From: Paenarthrobacter ureafaciens
GTDB lineage: Bacteria; Actinomycetota; Actinomycetes; Actinomycetales; Micrococcaceae
Direction: 5' to 3'
DNA: 64,000 nucleotides
Assembly (NCBI RefSeq): GCF_004028095.1
Contig: NZ_SBHM01000006.1
Location: 124,001-188,000 of the forward strand
Shown one piece after another: positions 29,336 through 40,646 of the stretch (positions are counted from its first letter, which is position 1; the number at the start of each line of letters is the position of its first letter). Below the pieces are notes generated by a model. The model searched no databases and had not been told where the DNA came from. It saw nothing but the letters and a program-made list of their open reading frames with translations. Both the position numbers and the translations under genes were made by a program.

Positions 29336-29746
29336 TTACGCCAACAGCGACGGCTTGAGCTTCTGCAAGCGGCCCAGCAAACCGTTGATGAAGGCCGGGG
29401 ACTCGTCCGTGGACATGGTCTTCGCCAAGGCTACGGCCTCGCTCACAGCGACCCCATCGGGAACGTCGTCGTTGTAAAGAAGTTCCCACGTACCAATGCG
29501 GAGGATGATGCGATCCACCGCCGGCATGCGTTCAAGAGTCCAGCCCTGCGCATAGGTTTGCAGGAACTCGTCGATGGTGGGCTGCATGGAGACAACCCCC
29601 TCCACGATTTCGACCGTGTACGGATTCACAACAAGGTCAGTCTTCTCCCGACGCGCCTTGAGCGCATCAAAAGCTGAAACCGAGCGCTGCTCAGCCTCAA
29701 AAAGTACTTCAAGTGCCCTGTTACGGGCCTTACCGCGGGCACTCAC
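29336..29746 (-). CDS. nusB: Transcription antitermination factor NusB
   Basis: All-helical protein that binds boxA RNA with S10 (NusE) in rRNA antitermination. 136 residues. RGKARNRALEVLFEAEQR at 4-21, the IVEGV segment, MPAVDRIILRIGTWELLY, and PDGVAVSEAVALAKTMSTDESPAFINGLLG are all family signatures. GTG overlaps the efp stop by one base (TAGTG). Last gene of the aro-efp-nusB run. Confidence 0.96.
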   Translation of the reverse strand: MSARGKARNRALEVLFEAEQRSVSAFDALKARREKTDLVVNPYTVEIVEGVVSMQPTIDEFLQTYAQGWTLERMPAVDRIILRIGTWELLYNDDVPDGVAVSEAVALAKTMSTDESPAFINGLLGRLQKLKPSLLA

Positions 29747-30309
29747 TAGTCGTTGACCCTGCCCAGGTAGCTGCCATCACGGGTATCAACCTTGACCTTG
29801 GTGCCCTGCTCGACGAACAGCGGAACCTGGATCTCGTAACCGGTCTCCACAGTTGCAGGCTTGGTGCCTGCGGAGGAACGGTCACCCTGGAGACCCGGCT
29901 CGGTGTAGGTGATCTCCAGCACGACGCTCGGCGGAAGCTCGATGTAAAGCGGGGTGCCTTCGTGGATGGCGATGTTGACCATCTGGTTCTCAAGCATGAA
30001 GTTGGTGGCGTCACCGACTGTCGCGCCCGAAACGTGGATTTGGTCGTAATCGCTGGTGTCCATGAAGACGAAGTCTTCGCCGTCCTGGTACAGGTACTGG
30101 TAGTCGCGCCGGTCGACAGTTGCGGTTTCGATCTTGAGGCCGGCGTTGAACGTCTTGTCCACTACCTTGCCGGACATAACATTCCGCATCTTGGTTCGAA
30201 CGAAGGCGCCGCCCTTGCCCGGCTTGACGTGCTGGAACTCAATGACGTTCCAGAGCTGGCCCTCGAGCTTCAGTACGGTTCCGTTCTTGATGTCGTTTGT
30301 GGTTGCCAC
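29746..30309 (-). CDS. efp: Elongation factor P
   Basis: Rescues ribosomes stalled at polyproline. 187 residues, three beta-barrel domains. The domain I loop reads [10 protein letters not shown], with the functional Lys at 32. No EpmA/EpmB genes are nearby; many actinobacterial EF-Ps with a PGKG loop work with an unmodified lysine. The GTG at 30309 has AGAGGAT upstream and gives the standard N-terminus. Followed with one base overlap by nusB. Confidence 0.97.
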   Translation of the reverse strand: MATTNDIKNGTVLKLEGQLWNVIEFQHVKPGKGGAFVRTKMRNVMSGKVVDKTFNAGLKIETATVDRRDYQYLYQDGEDFVFMDTSDYDQIHVSGATVGDATNFMLENQMVNIAIHEGTPLYIELPPSVVLEITYTEPGLQGDRSSAGTKPATVETGYEIQVPLFVEQGTKVKVDTRDGSYLGRVND

Positions 30310-30473
30310 TCGTATCCTCTGGTTAATTTCACTGGTCCTGGCTGATGTCCAGCTTCCAGCCGTATGCCAAGCCGGCACGCCACTTTGGCCGGCCAGCGCG
30401 TATTTATCAAAAATCCATGAACCATTCTACCGGCAAACGGAGGGCGGCACGCGCGGGGTTTCCACAACGATGC
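30310..30473 (-). promoter_or_regulatory. 164-base gap upstream of efp
   Basis: No gene is seen here. A good -10 hexamer, TAGAAT, lies at 30424-30429 on the minus strand but without a clear -35 box. A GCCGG/CCGGC hairpin lies between it and efp. The gap suggests that efp-nusB can be transcribed from their own promoter. Confidence 0.3.
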
Positions 30474-32645
<2,172 letters not shown>

Positions 32646-32646
<1 letters not shown>

Positions 32647-33845
32647 TAGCGTCCGACCGAGTCCAAGGTTGCCGGGATGCTGTTCAGGTAGCCCTGGAGG
32701 TTGCGCGTGGTTTCCGCCACCGAGTCACCACCGAACTTTTCCATGACGGCTTCCGCGAGCACCAGGGCCACCATTGCTTCGGCTACGACGCCTGCAGCAG
32801 GCACGGCACAGACGTCAGAACGCTGGTGATGCGCCTTGGCCGGCTCGCCGGTGCTCACGTCGATGGTGCGCAGGGCACGAGGAACAGTCGCAATGGGCTT
32901 CATGGCCGCACGGACACGGAGTACCTCGCCGATGCTCATGCCACCTTCGATGCCACCTGCACGGTTCGTCCGGCGGACAATCTTGCCGTCTTCATCCTTG
33001 ACGATCTCGTCGTGCGCGGCGGAGCCCCGCCGGGCAGCGGTGAGGAAACCATCGCCCACTTCGACGCCCTTGATGGCCTGGATGCCCATCAGGGCGGCAG
33101 CCAACCGGGAATCGAGGCGGCGGTCCCAATGGACGTAGCTGCCCAACCCCGGCGGAAGTCCGTAGGCCAGTACTTCGACGACACCGCCAAGGGTCTCGCC
33201 TTCCTTATGGGCTGCGTCCACCTCGGCCACCATGGCGTCGGACGTCTCACGATCAAAGCAACGCAACGGATCCGCATCCAAAGCAATGACATCGGACGGC
33301 GACGGCAACGGACGGCCTTCAGGAACGGACACACTGGCGATGGAGACTGTGTGGCTGACCAGTTCAATTCCCAGTTGCTTCAGGAACTGGGCGGCGACGG
33401 TTCCAAGGGCTACGCGCGTGGCCGTTTCCCGGGCACTGGCTCGTTCCAAGACCGGACGGGCCTCATCGAAGCCGTACTTCTGCATGCCGGTGAAGTCAGC
33501 ATGCCCCGGACGGGGACGGGTCAGGGGCGCATTGCGTGCCTGGTCCGCCAGAAGCCCGGCGTCCACGGGGTCGGCCGACATGATCTGTTCCCATTTGGGC
33601 CATTCGGTATTGCCGACCTGGATGGCAACCGGACCGCCCTGGGTGATGCCGTGGCGGACACCGCCGACGATCGTTACTTCATCCTGCTCGAACTTCATGC
33701 GGGCACCGCGGCCGTAGCCAAGCCGACGGCGGGCCAAGGCGTCACGGATCTGCCCGCTGGTGAGCTCAACACCGGCCGGCACGCCTTCAACAATTCCGAT
33801 CAGAGCCGGACCGTGGGATTCACCGGCTGTCAACCAACGCAACAT
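32646..33845 (-). CDS. aroC: Chorismate synthase
   Basis: Final shikimate-pathway step: makes chorismate from EPSP with reduced FMN. 399 residues. [15 protein letters not shown] is the standard N-terminus, so I use the ATG at 33845 rather than the 21-codon extension. [42 protein letters not shown] and the [11 protein letters not shown] signature are present. Lies 26 bases after aroE. Confidence 0.97.
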
Positions 33846-33871
33846 ATAACCAATCCTGCCATGTAAGGCCT

Positions 33872-34726
33872 CTAGAAGACTCGTCGGGGAAGTCCGACTG
33901 AGTCGCACATCACATCTATGACGGCGCTATCCACCGTGCAGCCGCTGAAAAGCCGGATCTGCTCTGCCGCCTGGTACATCAGCATCTCCAGGCCCGGGAC
34001 CACGACTCCCCCATGCCGGTGCCATTGCTCGGCCAGCCGGCTGGGCCAGGGATCGTAGGCCACATCCAGCAACACCCCGCCCGAGGTTCCGGGCAGGGCG
34101 CCAAGTTCATCTGCCAGGCCATCCGCTGCCCGCGGCGGGAAGGTGGAAATCACCAGGTCCGAACCGGCTATGGCGGTTGCCGCCTGGACCAGCGGCCTGA
34201 CGGACAAGCCGATTCCGACGGCGGCAGCAGCGGCTTCGGCGTCGCTGGCCCGGGAGACATCGCGGACAAAGACGTCAACGTGGTCGGCCCCCAACCCGCG
34301 GAGTGCCGCAATCGCGGCTGCAGAGGTTCCACCGCCGCCAAGCACCGCGCCATGTGGGCTCGTCGCGACGCCGGCGTACCTGACCGCCTCCACGATCCCC
34401 GCAACGTCGGTGTTGTACCCGACCCGCCGGACCGAGCCGCCGTCGTTCTCGAAAGCAACGGTGTTGAGGACGCCCAGGTGGGCTGCCGCTCCCCTGACCT
34501 CGTCAACTTCCCTGACCATTGCGGTCTTCAACGGCATGGTGACCGAAAGGCCGCACCATGACTCGTCCGCCCGGACCGATTCCATGAATACCGGAAGCAT
34601 GTCCGCCGTCAGGTCTATTGCGGTGTAACCAATGTCCACGCCCAGCTTTGCGTAGGCCGCAGTATGCATCGCCGGGGATTTTGAATGTGAAATCGGATGC
34701 CCGAGGACTGCTGCCCGGCGGCTCAC
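33872..34726 (-). CDS. aroE: Shikimate dehydrogenase
   Basis: NADPH-dependent reduction of 3-dehydroshikimate. 284 residues. The shikimate site reads [18 protein letters not shown] near the N-terminus; [11 protein letters not shown] carries the catalytic Lys; [12 protein letters not shown] is the cofactor Rossmann loop. GTG at 34726 overlaps the mltG stop (GTGA). The upstream in-frame codons overlap mltG and are not needed. Confidence 0.94.
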   Translation of the reverse strand: MSRRAAVLGHPISHSKSPAMHTAAYAKLGVDIGYTAIDLTADMLPVFMESVRADESWCGLSVTMPLKTAMVREVDEVRGAAAHLGVLNTVAFENDGGSVRRVGYNTDVAGIVEAVRYAGVATSPHGAVLGGGGTSAAAIAALRGLGADHVDVFVRDVSRASDAEAAAAAVGIGLSVRPLVQAATAIAGSDLVISTFPPRAADGLADELGALPGTSGGVLLDVAYDPWPSRLAEQWHRHGGVVVPGLEMLMYQAAEQIRLFSGCTVDSAVIDVMCDSVGLPRRVF

Positions 34727-36438
34727 ACGCACCGACCCGCGTTGGCCGCACACCATGCGTTGTACTGCTCAACGTAGGTGTTGTGCTCGGCCAGCGTCTT
34801 GGAGAACTTGGTCTCCTTGGTGTCCAGGTTGATGGTTACCCAGTAGAGGTAATCGTTGGGCGTGGGTTTGGCGGCCGCGTCGATGGCAGTCTTGCCCGGC
34901 GAACCGATCGGCCCGGCGGGCAGGCCCGTATTCGCATAGGTGTTGTACGTGTTGGACTTGTCCGCCTTCTCTTCCTCGGTGAGGTGGAAGGACTTCTTGC
35001 CCAGCCCATAAGTCACCGTGGCGTCCGACTGGATGAGGCCGTTCGTTTCCGTGTTATTGGGCTTCAAGCGGTTGTAGATGGCGCCGGCGACGTTTCCGTA
35101 GTCCGCCTGGCCACCCTCGGCCTGGACGATGCTGGCGATCGTCACAACGTCATACTGCTTGGCGGGATCGGTGATTCCTTGGGCCTTGAGCTCATCCAAC
35201 GTGGCAGTGACCAGCGTCTGGATGATGTCCTTGCCGGAGGTTCCCAGGGGGAATCGGTATTCACCGGGGGCCAGGAAGCCCTCAAGGTTCTTTGCCTTGG
35301 CAGGGAGCCCGAACTGGCTGGGCGCCTGGTTGAAACCGTTCAGCTGCTGAAGGGGAATTCCGGAGCCTTTGGAAATGGCCTCGAGGGACTCGTTGATACG
35401 CAGGCCCGCGCTCAAAGCAAAGTAGATGACTTTGGAAGCGTCCTTGTTGGACAGGACCGCCACGGCGTCGGAATTCTTCATTTCGGTGCGGAAGGTGAAC
35501 TCGCCCGGCGACAATTCGCCGCCTTCGCTGAGGAACGCTTTCACGAAGGTATCCGGGTCGGCAACCACCTTGTTCGCAGCGAGTTCCGCGGCCACCTGTT
35601 TGGGGCCGGCTCCCTCGGGAACGGTGATGGTGACGGAGCCGGTGCCCGGTCCGGGGTAGTCCGTCACCTTGTCCATACCCAGAAGCGGCTTGAGGAACTG
35701 CGCACCCACCACAATGGCGGTGACGAAGACAGCCAGCGTGATCAGCAGAGCCAGAACCCGACGGCGGCGGCGGGCCTTGCGGGCAGCGGCCTTGGAAACG
35801 GGGGTTTCCACCGTGGTGATGAGCTCATGCGCGTGGTCATCATGGGCGTGCGCGTCATGATGGTCGTCGTGGTGCTCTGCGTAACCGTGGTGGACTGCAC
35901 CGTCGTGGTGCTCTGCGTAACCGTGGTGGGCTGCGTCGTCGTGGTGGGCTGCGTCGTCGTGGTGGGCAGCATCCGCATGGTGGTCCGCGCCATCGTGGGC
36001 TGCGCCATCCTGATGCACAGGACCATCGTGCCCAGCGCGGTCCTGGCCCGGGGCTGCTTCGGGAACCGCCGGAAGGCTCGTAGTGGCCGCACCATGGGCC
36101 TGGGTCTCGTCGTGCGGCTCGGGCTCGCGCTCCGGGGCTGCTGGAGCGACCTTAGGTGCGGCTGCCGGGGCGGGAGGCACCACTGGCTCGCGCTGGGGCG
36201 CCGGCGCCGCCTGGACATCCCGTCGTACAGCTGCGGCATTGGGGACCGCAGGTACAGGACGGGGAAGGTCCGGCTCATCCGCAGCCGGGGCACCGGCCGC
36301 TCCTGGAGTCGCTTCCGGAACGGGTACGACGTTTTGGTTCTGCGTGGCGAGGAATCGCTCGCGTGCCCGCAGTTCTTTGCGGGTCAGCGGCATACTGCCG
36401 CCACCGGTGCTGGAGGGGTCGTTATTGACCGGGCTCAC
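34723..36438 (-). CDS. mltG: Endolytic transglycosylase MltG with a histidine-rich N-terminus
   Basis: Inner-membrane lytic transglycosylase that ends growing glycan strands. 571 residues. The catalytic Glu is in SIVQAEGGQADYGNVAGAIYNRLK (YceG motif; core IVQAEGG). One membrane segment lies at about 228-247. The cytoplasmic N-terminus is unusually long (about 226 residues): a Pro/Ala-rich stretch (40-130), then 23 His in residues 137-204, with His-His pairs every six residues. A basic RKARRRRR run precedes the membrane. GTG start with GAGGGG upstream; overlaps ruvX (GTGA) and aroE (GTGA). Confidence 0.94.
   Translation of the reverse strand: MSPVNNDPSSTGGGSMPLTRKELRARERFLATQNQNVVPVPEATPGAAGAPAADEPDLPRPVPAVPNAAAVRRDVQAAPAPQREPVVPPAPAAAPKVAPAAPEREPEPHDETQAHGAATTSLPAVPEAAPGQDRAGHDGPVHQDGAAHDGADHHADAAHHDDAAHHDDAAHHGYAEHHDGAVHHGYAEHHDDHHDAHAHDDHAHELITTVETPVSKAAARKARRRRRVLALLITLAVFVTAIVVGAQFLKPLLGMDKVTDYPGPGTGSVTITVPEGAGPKQVAAELAANKVVADPDTFVKAFLSEGGELSPGEFTFRTEMKNSDAVAVLSNKDASKVIYFALSAGLRINESLEAISKGSGIPLQQLNGFNQAPSQFGLPAKAKNLEGFLAPGEYRFPLGTSGKDIIQTLVTATLDELKAQGITDPAKQYDVVTIASIVQAEGGQADYGNVAGAIYNRLKPNNTETNGLIQSDATVTYGLGKKSFHLTEEEKADKSNTYNTYANTGLPAGPIGSPGKTAIDAAAKPTPNDYLYWVTINLDTKETKFSKTLAEHNTYVEQYNAWCAANAGRCV
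35827..36030 (-). repeat. Hexad His-His repeat within mltG
   Basis: Encodes residues 137-204 of MltG. His-His pairs fall at 153, 159, 165, 171, 177, 183 and 189, exactly six residues apart, separated by DDAA, GYAE, DGAV or similar. The 18-base DNA unit recurs imperfectly, so length variation between strains by slippage is likely. The complementary strand gives a repetitive Val/Cys-rich frame that is not a gene. Confidence 0.8.
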
Positions 36439-37025
36439 AGTTGCAGTCCCCTCGTAGAAGAATCAGGTTGGCTGCCTGAGGAGGCCGGCAGTGTTGGGGC
36501 ACCGCCTGATGCATCGGACTGCGACGGCGCCTGCACGCGGCGGCCAACGTCCGTTCCTCTGGCTTTTTGCATGTCGATCGCGTGCTGCAGTATTCCAGCA
36601 GCAGCAACCTGATCAACCACTTTACGGTGGTTCTTGCTGCTCATGCCAGCTTCACGCAGGTTGCGGTGCGCCGTCACGGTGGTCAAGCGCTCGTCGACCA
36701 AGTTGACCGGCACCCTCACACCCGCCTGGACCAACGCGTCCGCGAGCAGCTCGGCGTACTCCACAGCCATCTGAGCGGAGCCGCGCTCCTCGCCCTTCAT
36801 GGTCCGTGGCAGGCCCACGAAAACCTGGACTGCCTCCTGCTCGATGACATGCTTCACCAGGACCCGTACATCCGAGTTCTTCTTGAGGTCACGGCTGAGG
36901 GTCTTGAGCGGGGAGGCAAGGATTCCATCGGGATCGCACACGGCAACCCCAACCCTGACGGTGCCGACGTCCACCCCCAGCTTGGTGCCGCGGGGATAGA
37001 CGCCGGCATCGGTAGTGGAACTCAC
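36435..37025 (-). CDS. ruvX: RuvX/YqgF Holliday-junction-resolvase-like protein
   Basis: RNase H-fold nuclease, implicated in 16S rRNA 5'-end processing and Holliday junction cleavage. 196 residues. The catalytic Asp lies in KLGVDVGTVRVGVAVCD; VFVGLPRTMKGEE, VNLVDERLTTVTAHR and KVVDQVAAAGILQ are family motifs. The C-terminal 35 residues are a Ser/Gly-rich extension. GTG start 2 bases after alaS stop; overlaps mltG. Confidence 0.93.
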   Translation of the reverse strand: MSSTTDAGVYPRGTKLGVDVGTVRVGVAVCDPDGILASPLKTLSRDLKKNSDVRVLVKHVIEQEAVQVFVGLPRTMKGEERGSAQMAVEYAELLADALVQAGVRVPVNLVDERLTTVTAHRNLREAGMSSKNHRKVVDQVAAAGILQHAIDMQKARGTDVGRRVQAPSQSDASGGAPTLPASSGSQPDSSTRGLQL

Positions 37026-37027
37026 AA

Positions 37028-39706
37028 TCAGCGCTTGGCTATCGCGTCAAACACGGCTGCAAGGGCATCGGAGACCTTTGCAGCGTCGGTGCCGCCGCCT
37101 TGGGCAACGTCGTCCTTGCCGCCGCCGCCACCACCGAGGATCCCGGCGGCGAGGCGAACCAGCGCACCGGCTTTGACACCGGCTTCGCGGGCTGCCTCAT
37201 TGGTGGCAACGAGGATGATGGGACGATCGTTGCTCACGCCGGCCACGGCCACCGTTGAGGCTTCCGAACCCAGGCGGTTGCGAAGGTCAAGGGCCAGGTT
37301 GCGGAGGTCATCCGCGCCGCCGACCTGGCCGGCGTCGTGGGCAACCACGCGTACGCCTGCGGCGTCGCGGGCCGAACCCACCAAGTTGGCCGCTGCAGCC
37401 GCCAGCTGTTCCTTGCGGAGCCGGTCAAGTTCCTTCTCGGTCGCCTTCAACTTGTTCAGTGTGCTGGAGATACGGTCGGCCAGTTGTCCGGACGGTACCT
37501 TCAGCAGCTCGGTGAGCTCGGTGACGAGGGCGCGCTCGGCAGCCAGGTGCCGGAAGGCATCCAAGCCCACGAACGCCTCAACGCGGCGGTTTCCGGAACC
37601 GACAGACTGCTCGCCCAAGAGCGAGAGGCTGCCGATCAACGAGGTGTTGGAGACGTGGGTACCACCGCACAACTCGCGCGACCAGGCGCCGTCGATCTCC
37701 ACAACCCTGACTTCGCTGCCGTAGTTCTCGCCGAACAGCGCCATGGCGCCCAGCGCTTTTGCTTCGGCAAGGCCCATGACCTTGGTGTCGACGCGGAAGT
37801 TATTGCGGATCGCGATGTTGGAAACTTCCTCAATCTCCGAGCGCGTGGCAGCGCTCAGCCCTTCGCCCCAGGCGAAGTCAAAGCGGAGGTAGCCGGCCTT
37901 GTTGAACGAACCGCGCTGGGTTGCTTCCGGCCCCAGGATCTGATGCAGGGCGGCGTGCACAATATGCGTTCCAGTGTGTGCCTGCTCAGCGGCGTGGCGG
38001 CGTTCACGGTCGACGGCGGCACGAACCACGGCGTCGCCGGCAATTTCACCTTCACGAACAATCGCCTTATGGACGCTCAGTCCCTTGACGGGACGCTGGA
38101 CATCGAGGACCTCGACGACGAAGCCGTCGCCGGTGATCAGGCCCGTATCCGCTGCCTGCCCGCCGGCCTCGGCGTAGAACGGCGTTTCGTTGAGGACCAG
38201 CTCGATCTCGTCCCCGGTGGAGGCATGGGCAACCCGCTGGCCACCGGTGACTATGCCCCGGACCTTCGACTCACCTTCCAGTTCTTCGTACCCGGTGAAG
38301 ACCGTTTCACCTTCACCCAGCATTTCCTGGTAAGCGCTGAGGTCGGCGTGGCCGCCCTTCTTGCCTTTGGCATCTGCCTGGGCACGCTGGCGCTGCTCGA
38401 GCATGAGGGCACGGAATCCGGCCTCATCAACCTTCAGGCCCGCTTCCTCGGCCATCTCCAAGGTCAGGTCGATCGGGAAGCCGTACGTGTCATGGAGGGT
38501 AAAGGCTTCGGCGCCGGACAGCGGAACGCCGGCAGCCTTGGATTCCGCTACGGCATCTTCCAGCCGTGCGGTACCTGAGGCGATGGTGCGGAGGAATGCC
38601 TTTTCTTCGGCGTAGGCGATGCGGCTGATCCGGGCGAAGTCCGTCTCGACCACGGGGTAGACACCCTTCATGGCATCGCGGGAGACCGGGAGCAACTCGG
38701 GGAGGCAGGCGGACTCCACACCCAGCAGGCGCATGGCCCGGACGGCGCGGCGGATCAAACGACGAAGAACGTAGCCACGGCCTTCATTCGACGGGGCAAC
38801 CCCGTCGGCAATGAGCATCAGGGCGGAACGGATGTGGTCTGCAACAACACGCATACGGACGTCGTCGGTGTGGTGCGGATCTTCATCCGTTTCGGCGGAA
38901 GTGTATTCCTTGCCGGAGAGTTCGGCTGCCTTGTCAATCACGGGCCGGACCTGGTCGGTCTCGTACATGTTCTCGACGCCCTGGAGGATCATCGCAAGAC
39001 GCTCCATGCCCAGGCCGGTGTCGATGTTCTTGTTGGGCAGTTCGCCAACGATGTCGAAGTCCACCTTGGAGCGGACGTTCTCGATCTGGTACTGCATGAA
39101 AACGAGGTTCCAGATCTCGATGTACCGGTTCTCGTCGGCAACAGGGCCGCCCTCGACACCGTAATCCGGACCACGGTCGTAGTAGATTTCCGAGCAGGGA
39201 CCTGCAGGACCGGGCTGGCCGGTGTGCCAGTAGTTATCCGACTTGCCCATCTTCTGGATGCGCTCAGCAGGGATGGCCGTGTTCTTGAGCCACAGCTCCT
39301 TGGCTTCGTCGTCTTCCTCGTAGACAGTCACCCAGAGGCGTTCGGCCGGAAGTCCGTAGCCGCCGTCGTCGACGCTCTTGGTGAGCAGCTCGAAAGCGAA
39401 CTTGATGGCGTCTTCCTTGAAGTAGTCGCCGAAGGAGAAGTTGCCGCACATCTGGAAGAACGTGCCGTGGCGGGCGGTCTTGCCGACTTCTTCGATGTCG
39501 CCTGTGCGGATGCACTTCTGGACACTCGTTGCCCGGCTGTAGGGCGGCTCTTCGCGCGCGGTGAGGTAAGGGATGAACGGCACCATTCCGGCCACAGTGA
39601 AGAGAAGTGACGGGTCGCTGGAAACGAGCGACGCGGAGGGAACGGCTGTGTGACCCTTGCTGACAAAAAAGTCCACCCAGCGCTTGGTGATCTCCTGCGA
39701 CTTCAT
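37028..39706 (-). CDS. alaS: Alanyl-tRNA synthetase
   Basis: Class II synthetase that charges tRNA-Ala and edits Ser/Gly mischarging. 892 residues. The catalytic core shows FVSKGHTAVPSASLVSSDPSLLFTVAGM (in two strands), RTGDIEEVG and FFQMCGNFSFGDYF. The editing domain has the zinc ligands HTGTHIVHAALH and CGGTHVSNT. The C-Ala domain is at the C-terminus, ending in a Gly-rich ILGGGGGG tract. MKSQEITKRWVDFF is the standard N-terminus, so ATG 39706 is used. alaS-ruvX-mltG-aroE is a conserved order. Confidence 0.97.
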   Translation of the reverse strand: MKSQEITKRWVDFFVSKGHTAVPSASLVSSDPSLLFTVAGMVPFIPYLTAREEPPYSRATSVQKCIRTGDIEEVGKTARHGTFFQMCGNFSFGDYFKEDAIKFAFELLTKSVDDGGYGLPAERLWVTVYEEDDEAKELWLKNTAIPAERIQKMGKSDNYWHTGQPGPAGPCSEIYYDRGPDYGVEGGPVADENRYIEIWNLVFMQYQIENVRSKVDFDIVGELPNKNIDTGLGMERLAMILQGVENMYETDQVRPVIDKAAELSGKEYTSAETDEDPHHTDDVRMRVVADHIRSALMLIADGVAPSNEGRGYVLRRLIRRAVRAMRLLGVESACLPELLPVSRDAMKGVYPVVETDFARISRIAYAEEKAFLRTIASGTARLEDAVAESKAAGVPLSGAEAFTLHDTYGFPIDLTLEMAEEAGLKVDEAGFRALMLEQRQRAQADAKGKKGGHADLSAYQEMLGEGETVFTGYEELEGESKVRGIVTGGQRVAHASTGDEIELVLNETPFYAEAGGQAADTGLITGDGFVVEVLDVQRPVKGLSVHKAIVREGEIAGDAVVRAAVDRERRHAAEQAHTGTHIVHAALHQILGPEATQRGSFNKAGYLRFDFAWGEGLSAATRSEIEEVSNIAIRNNFRVDTKVMGLAEAKALGAMALFGENYGSEVRVVEIDGAWSRELCGGTHVSNTSLIGSLSLLGEQSVGSGNRRVEAFVGLDAFRHLAAERALVTELTELLKVPSGQLADRISSTLNKLKATEKELDRLRKEQLAAAAANLVGSARDAAGVRVVAHDAGQVGGADDLRNLALDLRNRLGSEASTVAVAGVSNDRPIILVATNEAAREAGVKAGALVRLAAGILGGGGGGKDDVAQGGGTDAAKVSDALAAVFDAIAKR

Positions 39707-39819
39707 TGGCTGATTACTTACCCTTCTCAATTCACTGCACATGTTGTGCGCGGTTCCGGCCGGTGCCGTTCCGCAGCTATCCATTCTGCCCTGTTGCGGG
39801 CCCGCGTGCGAACCTGCCG

Positions 39820-40050
39820 CTACCGCTTGCCGGAGTCCGGGGCGTCGATACCCAGGGCCGACCTCAGGTCCGCCTCCCGTTCGTGCATGCCTGCACGGAC
39901 AGCATCGGCGAAATCGAACAAGCCATCGGCCAAGCGTCCGACAGCCCGGTTCAGCCCGTCAGGACCGATGTTCGCCTGCGCTTCGGTGACCTTCCGGAAG
40001 GCAATGACACCGATGGCAACGCCGATTCCCATCCAAACAATTCTCTTCAC
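39820..40050 (-). CDS. Small conserved membrane-anchored protein (DUF6167-like)
   Basis: 76 residues from the GTG at 40050, which has GGGAG upstream. A hydrophobic N-terminus (RIVWMGIGVAIGVIAF, about 3-18) looks like a membrane anchor; the rest is a helical segment (GLNRAVGRLADGLFDFADAVRAGM). Found next to a DUF948 protein and alaS in many actinobacteria. Function unknown. The longer open frame upstream overlaps the neighbouring gene and lacks a ribosome-binding site. Confidence 0.75.
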   Translation of the reverse strand: MKRIVWMGIGVAIGVIAFRKVTEAQANIGPDGLNRAVGRLADGLFDFADAVRAGMHEREADLRSALGIDAPDSGKR

Positions 40051-40099
40051 GACGTGTCTCCCTTGAGTATTCAGGCTGCAGTCAAGCGGCCGTGCGGAT

Positions 40100-40474
40100 T
40101 CAGCGGCTGCGGCGGCCGGAGGACGTTGTGCGCTTGGATGCGAGAGCAGAGCGCACGCCATAACTGAAAGCGGCTACCTTGATCAGCGGAGAACCCACAG
40201 TGGCCGCAACCAGCGACGACAAGGCAGAGATGTTCGCGGAGGCGTCCGAGACGTTCGACGCGATGCCATCAACCTTCTTCAGTTGCTGGTTGGTGGTGGA
40301 AACGGTCGCTGTCACCTCGTCCATGAGGGGCGTCGCGCCGTCGCTGATGGAACGGATGGACGTACGGACTTCGTCAAAGACGCCGCCCAGCTTCAGGATA
40401 GGCACTGCCAGCAACAGAACCAGGAGCGCAAAAACCCCTGCTGCAATCAGGCCGGCGATGTCGCCACCAGACAT
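40100..40474 (-). CDS. DUF948 domain protein
   Basis: About 124 residues. One N-terminal membrane helix (IAGLIAAGVFALLVLLLAVPIL, in two halves near 5-27), then a coiled-coil-like helical region (LMDEVTATVSTTNQQLKKVDGIASNV) resembling methyl-accepting stalks, and a basic Ser/Arg tail. I prefer the ATG at 40474 because AGGAG stands 9 bases from it; the ATG at 40483 touches that site. Precedes the DUF6167-like gene and alaS. Function unknown. Confidence 0.85.
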   Translation of the reverse strand: MSGGDIAGLIAAGVFALLVLLLAVPILKLGGVFDEVRTSIRSISDGATPLMDEVTATVSTTNQQLKKVDGIASNVSDASANISALSSLVAATVGSPLIKVAAFSYGVRSALASKRTTSSGRRSR

Positions 40475-40596
40475 AGAACTCATCTCCTAGGATCGTTGCA
40501 CTGCCTCAACCCGCCTTCGCGGCGGCCAAGGCCTCCCCCAGTACATTACAGACAAAGGAAGCCTCGCCTCACCTGCGAAGCATGGAGTTCAAAGAC

Positions 40597-40630
40597 AAAG
40601 AAGCCCGCGGCTTGGCCACGGGCTTCTTTG
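40597..40630 (-). terminator. rpsD terminator
   Basis: AAAGAAGCCCG at 40597 pairs with its complement ending in CTTCTTT at 40629, followed by TTTG on the minus strand. It lies 16 bases after the rpsD stop and separates it from the DUF948 gene. Confidence 0.8.
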
Positions 40631-40646
40631 GATACGCTGCTGAAAT

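Noticed and set aside
34618..36612. A 664-codon plus-strand frame with Val/Cys repeats
   Set aside because: Antisense to mltG and part of ruvX; the repeats are the complement of the His-rich segment.
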